Source of the DNA: Rubritalea squalenifaciens DSM 18772
GTDB taxonomy: Bacteria; Verrucomicrobiota; Verrucomicrobiia; Verrucomicrobiales; Akkermansiaceae
NCBI RefSeq assembly: GCF_900141815.1
Contig: NZ_FQYR01000002.1
Span: forward strand, 1-64,000
Length of the DNA: 64,000 nucleotides
Reading direction: 5' to 3'
Both the position numbers and the translations under genes were made by a program. Of the stretch, positions 16,401 through 26,400 are shown one piece after another. Within the stretch, counting starts at the first letter, position 1, and each line of letters starts with the position of its first letter. The notes under the pieces were generated by a model. The model saw nothing but the letters and a program-made list of their open reading frames with translations, had not been told where the DNA came from and did no database searches.

Positions 16401-19400
16401 GACAAAAAAGTTCGGCATATCGACCTCTGTCACGGGAATCTCGACCAAGGTACTCTTGCCAGAGAGCTTGAGCATCTTCCGCTCTTCCGCTCCGCGGATA
16501 AATAGCCAGACGGTACTATTCTCCTGCTTGGTATTGACGAGCAGCTTGACGGTATCACCCACCTTGTAGGTACGCTTGTCTGCGATCAGCTCCAGATCGT
16601 TGTACTTGTAGTCACCTTCACCTTTACCGCCTCGCACGGTAAAGAGCACGCCACCTTCTACTTCACGGCCCTTGGCATCCTTAAGTTTGGCAGCCAGCCT
16701 GTACTGGCCAGGGTCTTTGATAGAGAGTTCCACTTTGGCTGTCCCCTCGGGATGCTTCAGCACCTCCCATTCCGCCACCTGCTCTTCATTGGCTTTACCA
16801 CCATTGGCATAGCTTACCTTGTAGAGGATCGCCTTGCCTTCAGCTTCCACCACTTTGCCATCCAGGGTACGTGCCGCGATAGAAGCAGTCACTTTCTGGT
16901 TCACTTCCGCATAGCCCCGGTCTAGCCAGACACTGACCTGATAGGGTTTACGGGTCGCCAGCACACTGCCATTTCCAAAGATCGTACGGCGGGATGCATC
17001 CACCACCTCGGCGGTGATGTCATAGCGGTGGTCCTTGTCACCGTGCACCAGTTTAGCCAGCTCGGAGTCGATCTCCACCTTGAGCTCACCATTCTTGCCG
17101 ATCGGCATATCACGCTCAAATACCAACTCAGGCTGGGACCAAGCACCCGGCCACCAGAATGGACGCGGACAGCGGCAACCCCACTCACTCCAGCCCGAGT
17201 ACCACGGACGCTCAATATCAAGCCAGCCATAGCCTCTGCCATAAAGCCAATCCCAGGGGCCGTAAGGGAACCAAAGTTCATTGTAGTCATGGCGCATCAC
17301 CTTGACTTTGACGGTCGCCTTCGTCACAGGCGCTCCGTGATAGTACTTCGCCTTCACGGTGGCTTCAAACTTGTCACCCAGCTGGATGGCCTCTTTGGGG
17401 CCCTCCACAATCACCTCATATTCCGGCTTCTTGAATTGCTCCACCCGGAAGGTGGTCTGGCCACGGTGCACACCATCGATCCAGACAACCACCCGATAGA
17501 CACCCAGCTTGGCATCCGCTGGCACATCCAGCTTAAATGGCACACCGCCGAACTCATCCGCTTTCCCTGTTAGCTCGCTGCCAAACTTTTCATTCAAGGG
17601 ATCAAAGACCTCGACCTTAAACTTCTTGCCTGCAAAGACGGAGCGCCCCCCTAGATCATACTTGGCCTGGCGCACCCAGAACTTACCCAGCACCTCGCTC
17701 TCCGGCTTGTAGACCGGCTGGTTGGTCATACCAAAGGCCGCGACCTTGTCGTAGCGTTGCCTATTGTGTGAGTACCAATAGTATGCTCCTGCGCCAGACC
17801 AGACCACATGCTCCCCTTTGCTAATCCTGGTCATCCAGCGGTAGCCGGACTCCAGCCCCTTCACCAGCACACCACCATCCTCACCAGTCACAGCGCTCAC
17901 TTTCTTGGTGAGAGTCTGGAACTTACGTTTCAATTTGGGCTTCTTCAGACTCTCTTGTTTATAACCAAAGTATTCTACCTTGGCTCCCGCTACCGGAGAG
18001 CCATCCTTGCCGTCGGCCACATAGACCAGCTTTCCACCCTCCACATTCTTCGCCACCATGACAATCTCCTCCACAGAAAGCATCGTGTAAAATGGGGTAC
18101 CACCCTCCATCTCAGCCTTGATGATGTACTGCCCACCATGCTTCACTGGGATTTTCAGCTGGGTGCGTACATCCCAATAATTCTCGCGAGGCTTCAAAGG
18201 ATACAATTGCTCGGCAATGGTCTCCCCGATGAACTTGCTCTGCTTTCCGTTGATCAGCTCGTTCAGCAAGTTGTAGATTCTAACCTGACTCCAGTCCAGC
18301 TGCTCAGGATTGCTCTCAAGGTAATCCCAGGCTGCCTTGTAGAGTTCGTCTGTCTTCACCTGAAGTACGGAGATTTTTACCTCCTTGGCATTCCGGAAAA
18401 CCATGTTGAGCTCCGGCTCCTGCCCAGCTGGGAATGCGCGGCTTACATAATCAAACTGCCCCCAGTTTCCCGTGATCTGCTCTAACTGATTACGGCGATG
18501 CTTGTTTTCCTTTTTGGCCAGCAATTGCTCCAGCAGGTTCTTGGCCTTGGTGTATTGCCTTCTGTCCAGATAGATCCTCACCAACTGATCTCCGGCAATG
18601 ATGTTGCCGTCTTCATAGAGCTGCTTGTAGAGATGGATGTAGTTCTGGTCCTGAGGAAGCTCGAAACGCTTCACCGAGCCCGCTAGCTTACAGATGGTCT
18701 CGTTATCCTTGAGTGTGCGCACCTGCATCACGCCTGCTTTTTTGTCACTGCCTTCATCAGGCATACGACCAAACCAAGAGTAGCCTGCCAAGCTGCTGAC
18801 CCCAAACTGCTGATGCAGGAAGCCAGCCCACTCGAAATCAGCACTCGCTTTTTGCTTCTCGTCCACTTTGATCCGCTGCATCAGCGTCCAGCGCCAGCGC
18901 TCGCCATCATTTTTAGCAGCCTCGAAACTAGCAGGCACTTGATAGAAAACCGGATTCCCTTCCTCGTCCTGCGGCGCACCTCCAGTCCCCGCATTACGCT
19001 GGTATCCCACTTCCGCTTCGGGAAGGACATCCAGATCCGTCTTCACCTGCATCTTCCAGCTAAGCCCGCCACCACGATAGGCCATCAATGCCTGACCCAG
19101 TCCCCTGAGCTGACGCAGCTGGTCATCCTTCTTCTCCAGCTTGCCTTCACATCGTCTGAACATCTGGATCGCGTACACCCTGTCACGCTCATTCACATTG
19201 GCATACTGAGCCCCTTGCCGCCACTGACGACCACCACGCTCAAACTCATTGGCGATGAGCATGCCATTATGATTCGCACTCAAAAGCACCTCACCTGCAG
19301 CCAGCCACAGCAGAGGATTCTTCTTCTCGTCTGCGGTATCGATGAGAGGATCGACCTCTTTCCAGAGGCCAAGCCTGCTGATACACTCGACGGCATCTTT

Positions 19401-19598
19401 AAGATCCTGCCCGCTCTCGGAGTCGGACACTTCATTGACGAGTTTCTTGTTGAGCTCCAGAGCTTCCTTCCAGTTCCCATCCTTGCGCATCTTCGCCTCC
19501 GCAGCACGATCTTCCGCGACTCCAGCCACCGCACTCATTCCCCCCAACAGGAACATTCCCATCCAGCCCAGCAGATATAGACAACACGTACTCTTCAT
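13482..19598 (-). CDS. Bacterial alpha-2-macroglobulin with intact thioester
   Basis: 2038 residues with a signal peptide (MKSTCCLYLLGWMGMFLLGG, cut near SAVAG). Domains: an N-terminal TPR-like helical region (~30-430), tandem MG/FN3-like beta domains (~480-1150), an acidic linker (EMEEPALDFGDGEDFGDG), the A2M core (RKDFEDAIHWSGSVELDENG, PDNLTTWKIKAW), and the thioester region GCTEQ with Cys1500 and Gln1503. The following alpha/alpha toroid contains GGWGWFSGYGEYSSPHTTAV. Bacterial A2Ms sit in the periplasm and trap invading proteases by covalent capture. They are often paired with PbpC; no PbpC gene is nearby. At 2038 residues it is longer than the typical ~1650. Its divergent neighbour is a rhomboid protease, with about 150 bp between the starts. 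Confidence 0.92.
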   Translation of the reverse strand: MKSTCCLYLLGWMGMFLLGGMSAVAGVAEDRAAEAKMRKDGNWKEALELNKKLVNEVSDSESGQDLKDAVECISRLGLWKEVDPLIDTADEKKNPLLWLAAGEVLLSANHNGMLIANEFERGGRQWRQGAQYANVNERDRVYAIQMFRRCEGKLEKKDDQLRQLRGLGQALMAYRGGGLSWKMQVKTDLDVLPEAEVGYQRNAGTGGAPQDEEGNPVFYQVPASFEAAKNDGERWRWTLMQRIKVDEKQKASADFEWAGFLHQQFGVSSLAGYSWFGRMPDEGSDKKAGVMQVRTLKDNETICKLAGSVKRFELPQDQNYIHLYKQLYEDGNIIAGDQLVRIYLDRRQYTKAKNLLEQLLAKKENKHRRNQLEQITGNWGQFDYVSRAFPAGQEPELNMVFRNAKEVKISVLQVKTDELYKAAWDYLESNPEQLDWSQVRIYNLLNELINGKQSKFIGETIAEQLYPLKPRENYWDVRTQLKIPVKHGGQYIIKAEMEGGTPFYTMLSVEEIVMVAKNVEGGKLVYVADGKDGSPVAGAKVEYFGYKQESLKKPKLKRKFQTLTKKVSAVTGEDGGVLVKGLESGYRWMTRISKGEHVVWSGAGAYYWYSHNRQRYDKVAAFGMTNQPVYKPESEVLGKFWVRQAKYDLGGRSVFAGKKFKVEVFDPLNEKFGSELTGKADEFGGVPFKLDVPADAKLGVYRVVVWIDGVHRGQTTFRVEQFKKPEYEVIVEGPKEAIQLGDKFEATVKAKYYHGAPVTKATVKVKVMRHDYNELWFPYGPWDWLYGRGYGWLDIERPWYSGWSEWGCRCPRPFWWPGAWSQPELVFERDMPIGKNGELKVEIDSELAKLVHGDKDHRYDITAEVVDASRRTIFGNGSVLATRKPYQVSVWLDRGYAEVNQKVTASIAARTLDGKVVEAEGKAILYKVSYANGGKANEEQVAEWEVLKHPEGTAKVELSIKDPGQYRLAAKLKDAKGREVEGGVLFTVRGGKGEGDYKYNDLELIADKRTYKVGDTVKLLVNTKQENSTVWLFIRGAEERKMLKLSGKSTLVEIPVTEVDMPNFFVEAVTVSDATVHESVRELIVPPAKRVLNIAVLPNEEKYKPRADGKVKVRVTGLDGEPVKGDVVLTVYDKALEYISGGSNVTGIKEFFWKWRRHFRGGFENSLSKGHGSMVKSGTSSMQFLGVFGYSLADDATDLDIPGIPKAAGKSVSNMATGGLRSGDYAINRESVDAFLNNPSRDGSGGAVEMEEPALDFGDGEDFGDGWGEGGAPEVQIRKDFEDAIHWSGSVELDENGVGEVDVKYPDNLTTWKIKAWAMGHGTRVGEGDAEVITSKDLIVRLQAPRFFIEKDEVVLSAVVHNYHKEKKDVSVLLELEGGTLNTEEELTHKLALDADGGEQRVDWRVKVTGEGEAIVRMKVLAKDDSDAMEMTFPVYVHGMLKQESWSRVIEPRQDKVAIEISVPAERKPEESKLEIRYSPTIAGAVVDALPYLVEYPYGCTEQTLNRFVPTVITQKLLKEMNVDLEAVRNKRANLNPQEIGDDQERAKQWKHWKRNPVFSQKEVDKMVKAGVRRLLEMQLSDGGWGWFSGYGEYSSPHTTAVVLHGLTIAKQNGASIPEDRIKLGIQWLKRYEDEETERIRMWQQRKVNTKQHADAMDAFVRFVLMENSVKNEEMTGYLFRDKNHLSVYAKSLLGMSLHLMKDAERRDEVIRNIDQYLVYDAENQSAYLDLRNTGYWWYWYGSEFEAHAWYLKLKSATAPKSKETRGLVKYLINNRKHASYWNSTRDTAYCIEAIADYMRASGENTPEAEIEVLFDGKVLKTVKITKENLFSYDNKVTLGGDILSDGKHTVEIRRKGKGPLYTNAYLTVFTKEDFLKKTGLEVKVERKYYKLVRDEKKEKVAGQHGQVVEQQEDKYERIPLKVGDTVQSGDIIEVELIMESKNDYEYLIFEDWKAAGLEAEEVRSGYLYEGLHAYMEVKDEKVCFFVRSLTRGRHNLSYRLRAEIPGKFSALPARAEAMYAPELKANSDEMKLEVKDK

Positions 19599-19747
19599 GA
19601 CTCTGTAGTTTTTGCGCTAAAATGGCAGCACATGCAAGATCCCTTCCGCGTGCTGCTCTACCCACATTGGCTCCAGCGGCTGGATTTGTGACAAAGAATC
19701 TAAATTATTTGCGCATCATGCCATCCAACGCCACTCTGTGACTCGAG

Positions 19748-20335
19748 ATGGCGAATCACCTCCAGACATCCTACCGCCCCGTACCTAAACTCAGTCCCAT
19801 GATCCTGCTAGAGCTCGTTCTAGCAGCCTGGATCATCGAGGCCATCGACCAATTGCTGCTTGGCGGCTTTCTGGATCAGTTCGGGGTCCGCCCTAGGAGC
19901 CTGATGGGGCTCATTGGCATTCCGCTGATGCCCTTCCTGCACGGGAACTTCTCCCACCTTCTATCCAACACCCTGCCCTTCCTCGTGCTCGGCTACATCA
20001 TGCTCAAGGCGGAAGGGCGGCGCTTCCTCTACAGCTCGGTCTACCTGATCTTTCTATCAGGCCTAGGTACCTGGCTGATCTCCCCGACCAACTCAGTCCA
20101 CATCGGCGCCAGCGGCCTGATTTACGGCTACTTCGGCTACATCCTGACGCGAGCCTGGCTGGACCGGCACCCGCTGTGGATGCTCACCGGCATCATCGTC
20201 ATCATCTTCTACGGCGGGATGATCTACGGCGTACTCCCCAACCAAAGCCTCCAGGTATCCTGGCAAGGCCACCTATGCGGCCTCATCGCCGGCATCGCCC
20301 TCGGCAGAAGACACCGCCATTTCAGGCCGGAGTAA
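19748..20335 (+). CDS. Rhomboid-family intramembrane serine protease
   Basis: 195 residues, a short six-helix rhomboid. Catalytic Ser122 lies in HIGASG and His175 in SWQGHLCG. The oxyanion-assisting HGNFSHLLSN box (65-74, with His70 and Asn74) is present. These are the residues required for cleavage of membrane-embedded substrates. The gene is divergent from the alpha-2-macroglobulin gene, a tempting but unproven functional link. It ends 71 bp before the stop of the giant gene on the opposite strand. Confidence 0.92.
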   Translation: MANHLQTSYRPVPKLSPMILLELVLAAWIIEAIDQLLLGGFLDQFGVRPRSLMGLIGIPLMPFLHGNFSHLLSNTLPFLVLGYIMLKAEGRRFLYSSVYLIFLSGLGTWLISPTNSVHIGASGLIYGYFGYILTRAWLDRHPLWMLTGIIVIIFYGGMIYGVLPNQSLQVSWQGHLCGLIAGIALGRRHRHFRPE

Positions 20336-20342
20336 GTAGCAC

Positions 20343-20375
20343 AAAAAATGGCCGGCCATATACTGGCCGGCCATT
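20343..20375 (-). terminator. Terminator of the giant cadherin-repeat gene
   Basis: A perfect 11-bp stem ATGGCCGGCCA / TGGCCGGCCAT with a 4-base loop. On the minus strand it is followed by TTTTTTG, so it serves the minus-strand gene; the plus side lacks a T-tract. Confidence 0.8.
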
Positions 20376-20406
20376 ACCCTTATACTATTGATACTAATAG
20401 TGAAAC

Positions 20407-23400
20407 TTATGGCTGACTCAGAGGATCGAGAGGATCGCTACCTGCATTCACCTCTGTAAGATCACTGTGACCATCTACATCTGTATCCGAAATGTTCGGA
20501 TCCGTTCCGTAGAGGAATTCATCCGCATCATTGAGTCCGTCTGAGTCTGCATCGCCTGTTCCGTCACTGACAGCCAGACTGGCAAAGTTCTCTAGCTCCC
20601 ATGAATCCGAAAGCAGATCACTGTCTGTATCCTGATAGAGAGCAAACAGGTCGGCTACTTCGGCATCGCTGAGTGCCTGGTCATAGAAGCGGAAGTCATC
20701 CAGCGCCCCCTGGAAATGCCTTACGCCGTTCCGGTTGACCCCGAGATGGAAGTCATTGAACTGGGTATCAGCCACTCCTGTGAGAGTCTGCACCAACGCA
20801 CCATTGTAGTAGAGTTTGGTATCCGTGCCATCACAGCTGACAACAAGGTGCACCCACTCACCAAGCGGCGAGTCCCCGAATTGCGCGTTTCCACTACCAT
20901 TGTAGCGGTAACCACCACCTCCGAGGTCGATCTGGAATGTCGACCCCGAGGTCGTGCTGTCATTGGACATGACTGAGGCAAACTGGTTCTGGCTGTCTGA
21001 GGCAGACTTCACCCAGATAGATACGGTGTAGGCACTGACGCTCAGAGTATTCATGGTGTAGCCCACCTTGTCATCTGTACCATCCAGTTCGAGTGCACCG
21101 GCAGATCGTCCCTCATTGGTCCAGAGAGGAGACCCGGTGATTAAACCATCCCGGCCGTTCACACTGGAGTCTGACGCAGAAGCTCCACTACCGTCATTGA
21201 GTGCCCAGTGAATCACCGGATCTGGCAACTCTTGTTCATCGATGAGGCTGATATCCACGATAGCCGTGGCAGAAAGACCACCAGCATCGGTGGCGGTGAC
21301 AGTGAGCAAGTAATCAGGAACCGTCTCATAATCGAGTGGCAGCACCGTGGTGATATCCCCACTGCCCGCATCGATCGTGAAAGCTCCATCTTCGTTGCCA
21401 GCCGTGATGCTGTAAGTCACGGAGTCATTTCCATCAGGATCACCCGAGGTGACCGTGCCCACAAGCGTCCCGACGGATGCAGACTCAGACAGGGAGACAA
21501 ACAAGTCATCAGCTGTAGGTGTTTCATTCACGTTAGTGACGCTCACCACAACCGATGCGGAATCACTGAGCCCTCCGGCATCTGTAGCCGTCACTGTCAG
21601 GCTAAAGCTAGCAGCACTTTCATAATCAAGTACCGCTGTCGTGCTGATCACCCCGAAGGCATCGATGCTGAATGGGCCTCCTGCCACCGAGTAGGTGAAG
21701 GAATCCCCCGCATCAGGATCACTAACAGATACGCTAGCGACCACCGTGCCTGTACTCGCATTCTCCGCGACACTTCCTGAAGTATCCGCAACGCTAGGCG
21801 CTTCATTCACATTCGTCACACTGACAGTCACTGTGGCGGTATCGCTCAGACCACCAGTATCAGTCGCAGTAACGGTCAAGCTATAGGCACTGGCACTCTC
21901 GTAATCCAGAGCCGCTGTCGTGCTGATCACCCCGAAGACATCAATGGCGAAAGGACCTCCAGTCACTGTGTAGCTGACACTGTCACCCGCATCCGGATCA
22001 CTTGATGAAACACTCGCGACAACGGTTCCTACTGGAGCATCTTCAGCAGCAGAGCCAGAGCTATCTCCGACAGAGGGAGCTTCATTCACATTCGTCACAT
22101 CAATGGACACGTTGGCACTCACGGCTTCACCAGCATCATCAGTCAAGGAGACCACGATGAGATAATTGGTGGCTGACTCATAATTCAGGGTAGCAGTGGT
22201 GCTGATCGCCCCAGTGGATGGATCAATCACAAACAAGCCACCAGCATCACTAGTAAGCGCCCAAGTTTCCGTGCCTGTACTGGATGTCGCCACCATCTGA
22301 GTGACAACGGCACCGATTGCAGCATCTTCACTAACACTGACATTGGCATCTCCCACCACCGGCAGAGGAATGGCGCGCAATTCGAGCGTATTACCAGTCA
22401 CCTTGAAGAGGCTAGTGAAGGACCCATTGTTAGCGCCATCATGCTTGATTTCACCGCTGTTCCACTTGGACTCGAAGTAGGCTGCGTCAGCACCAGTCAC
22501 CGCCAACTTGCCTTCAGTACCCGTCAGGAAGTCGATGTAGTTCAGGTCGGTGAGGTTGATGTTAGTTCCCGAGATGTTCACCACCCCGTCACCGATGTCG
22601 AAGGTGAGAACTGGTCCAACCATGCTGGACTTGTTCAGGAGTCCACCAGCATTGAGGACACCACCGTGAATCACGATAGTTCCCTCATCGAAGAACTCAA
22701 TATTACGATCACTCCAGAGATGGAACTCGCCACTCTGCATTTCCAGAGATGAAGTTCCGATCAAGCGAAGCACTCTATGGGTATTTCCGCTGGCGCTGTT
22801 AGCCGTGTAGTCGAGGGTAGCTCCATCGATCACCACATCCGTATCACCTCTCCACTCGTAAACAGAGCTCTCTGCACGAGTAATGGTTCCCGCCTGAAGA
22901 ATGAGATCATAGTCATTCAACACTGAGTCGATCAGGGCATTCACCGTTACGACTCCAGCTGTATTGGCATCAGGAGCGGAAACCGACCAGTTGTTCGCAT
23001 TACTCAGGTTACCACCTGCTACGAGGTACTCATTCACCTCGACGACATCGGTCACGGTAATATCGATCAGGGCCGAATCACTTAGTCCTCCTGAATCCGT
23101 CACGGTGACCGTGAGGCTGTAGCTTGTCACCGTCTCGTAATCGAGTGCTGCCGCAGTGCTAATCTCACCTGTACCAGCATCGATGGCAAAGGCTCCGGAT
23201 GCGTTTCCTCCCGTGATGGCATAAGTCAGCGTATCGCCTGGATCGCTGGCGCTAGCGGTCACCACAGGGGTGCCGATCGCAGCATCTTCCGATACAGAGC
23301 CACTACCATTTGAGGCCACAGGCGCAGCATTCACAGCCAGCACATTGACGGTGATCGAGGCTGTCGCGGTATGCCCTGTGTCGTCAGTAACGAGAGCACT

Positions 23401-26400
23401 GAGCTGATAAAGCGACTGGACATCGGCATCCAATACCACGGCAGTGATGATTTCACCGCTAGCTTCATCGATTGAGAAAGCGCCTCCTCCATCATTGGTA
23501 AGATCCCAGTCTTCTACTCCGGTACTGTAGACAGCATCCAATTGACCGACAACTGAGCCCACTGGCAGGCCTTCATCGACGTCAAAGCTGGTATCAGCCA
23601 ACACGGGAGCGATCACCGGACGCAGGGTAAGCGTGTTTCCATCGACTTCGAACAGGCTAGCAAAGCTGCCATTGTTAGCCCCGTCCACTTTGATTCCCCC
23701 ATTATTCCAGATGGCTTCGTAATAAGCTGCGTCGGCATTACTCACCGTCAGTTTGCCTGCGGAGCCGCTATGGAAATCAATGTAGCGGGTCGCATCCAGG
23801 CCTGCTGGCAAGGAACTGAGAACCAACTCACCATCGCCCGCTTCAAAGGTCACAAAGGCGATCTGAGCCACAGTATTTCCTATACCAAAGGACTCTGCGG
23901 AGAGTTTCCCGCCACGGATGATGATGGTTCCCTGATCGAAGAACTCGATAGAACGATCACCCCAGAGCTTGAGCTCTCCACCCTCCATGGTCAGGGATGA
24001 AGTATTCTTCAGGCGCAGCACACGGTGAGAGTTGCCACTGGCACTGTTTGCCGTGTAATCTAACAAACCACCAGCAATCACGATATCCGTGTCGCCAGTC
24101 CATTCGTAAACAGTATTCTCTGCACGCGTGATCGTTCCAGACTGGATGATGAGATCATAATTATTCAGTTTGGAATTGATCAGGCCATCAGCATTCACGA
24201 ATCCTGGAGTACTTCCGTCCGGTGAACCTTGAGACCAGTTGGCGGCATCACTCAGATTACCACCAGCTCCTGTGAAGTCATTGATCACACCATCTTCATT
24301 CACTGCGATGGAAACCACCGCTTGCGTAACTAGACCACTGGAATCAATCGCATAGACCGCAAGATTACGGACATAGAATGACTGACCCACAAGACTCTGA
24401 GTCAGACTCAAATCTCCGGTAGTCGAATTGATGCTAAACAAACTGGAGGCCGTAGCCGCCAAGTGATAGCTCACACTATCATTCACATCATCGTCCGTCG
24501 CATTCAGCGTAGCAATCACCCCCGGGGCGACACTTCTCGGCACAGTGACCTGCACGTCTGCAAGCACTGGTGGCTCATTCACATTATTCACCTGAATGGT
24601 CACGGTGGCTGTGTCCGTGAGTTCGGAATCATCAGTCACACTCACCACCAGGGAGTAGGATGACTGCAGCTCGGCATCGAGTACCGCTGTCGTAGCGATC
24701 TCACCCGTAACGGCATCAATCGTAAACAGTCCACCAGCATCATCGGTCAGAGACCAAGCCAAGGTTCCGATGAATGAAGTCGGGTTTACAAAGCCTACAG
24801 AAGAACCAGCAGATTGATTCTCGTCCAGAGCAAGAGTCTGGTTCTTCACAACCGGAGCACCAGCTGCTCCGCCAACATACTGAAGTTCGATTCGAGTGCC
24901 ATTCACGAGCGCCACTCCCCATTCACCGGGAAGAGAGGCTAGGGCTGAGCCAGCTTCAAAGCTAATGCTAAACTTAGCCGGATCAAAGCCCACGACGGCG
25001 TCCGCCTCCGCTATCAGGAAGGAATAGTTCTGTGCCGGATCAAGATTGATCTGAGAAGCAGAAAGACCCATGCTGGAAAGTTTCAGCGTGATATCCACCA
25101 CCTCATCTACGGGTTCGTTGATGTTGTTGCCATTTTTCTTCCATGCCCCCGAAGGCATGACGCCATCAAGATCCAAGGTTCCCGAAATCTTGTACACATC
25201 CCAGCCAGTCGGGAGACCATCCACGTCATTGGCCGCGTCGGTATCCGCAATCTGCCAGTCGATGGTTGCTACGTTATCGATAAACATTCCACCTAACAGA
25301 TCCTGACGACCCACCTGACCAAAGGCACCAGGAGAAGCAGAAGATCCATTACGCATGACGACTTGGCTCGTGATATCCCCAGTCCCGCAGAGATGGCCCC
25401 AGAACCCCGGGAAGGTCATCTGATGATTAGAACCTTCGCGAGTCTGATGAGCTGGGATGATGGTTCCAACCAATGGCTGGGATCCGTTGTACTCCAGAGT
25501 GCTGTAGTGACTGAGATCAATCACATCTGCAGCCAAGCTACCACCCGGCTCCACAGTCACATGAGACCCGTAGATCATGCTGAACAGACCGCGGAAATGA
25601 TCTAGCTCGTCGTGTTCACCCTGTAGATTGACACTGCCGGAGATACTCATGGGCCCACCGTGCTTCACCACGATACTACCAAAGCCACTCACATTTCCCC
25701 TGATATCAAAAGAGCCTCCACGGCCCATGTCCATCATCCAGTGAGTGCGGTACATGTTCTGAGTAGGGTCCAGCTCACCTTGCTTGTCATCACCTGTAAG
25801 CACCATGACGGTATCATCGAGCGTGACCGCACCATCAAAGGCCAGAGTTCCCGTACCAATCTTAAAGTAGTTATGAAACTGATAGCCAATATTCGCATCA
25901 CCCATCTTTTGGAAAGTAAGGCCATCAATCACGGCTTCCTCTGCTCCAGTATCCGCCCAGAGCGCACTGAAGCCCTCCATGGTCAGGTTGTTGATGGTTT
26001 CACCAGCATTCAGCTTGGCCTGCGCTCCGCGGCGGATCGTCATTTCAGTGACATCCCCGAAGGAATCGGAAGCATTCGCCGTTAGAGTACCCTGCTGCAC
26101 ATCAATCTTGCCCGTGGACAAGGTAGTGTTTCCGCCCAAAGCAAATTCACCCAGACCGGTCTTCACCAGGTCACCACCGATTACTGCGTCCGTGGTAACT
26201 TGGCTCAGTGTTGTAGGCAGAGAGTGCACGGAACCGCTTGCCAAGTTAAAGGCACCACTTCCATCGATCAGGTAGTCCCCCTCGAAGCGCAAGCCTGCCA
26301 CATTCAGGCCTGACCCGGTCAGAGTCTCCAATCCTTGGTTGGCGGGAAATACAGCGGTCTTACCCGCAGGGCTGCTTGTGAAATCAGCAGCACTAAATGC

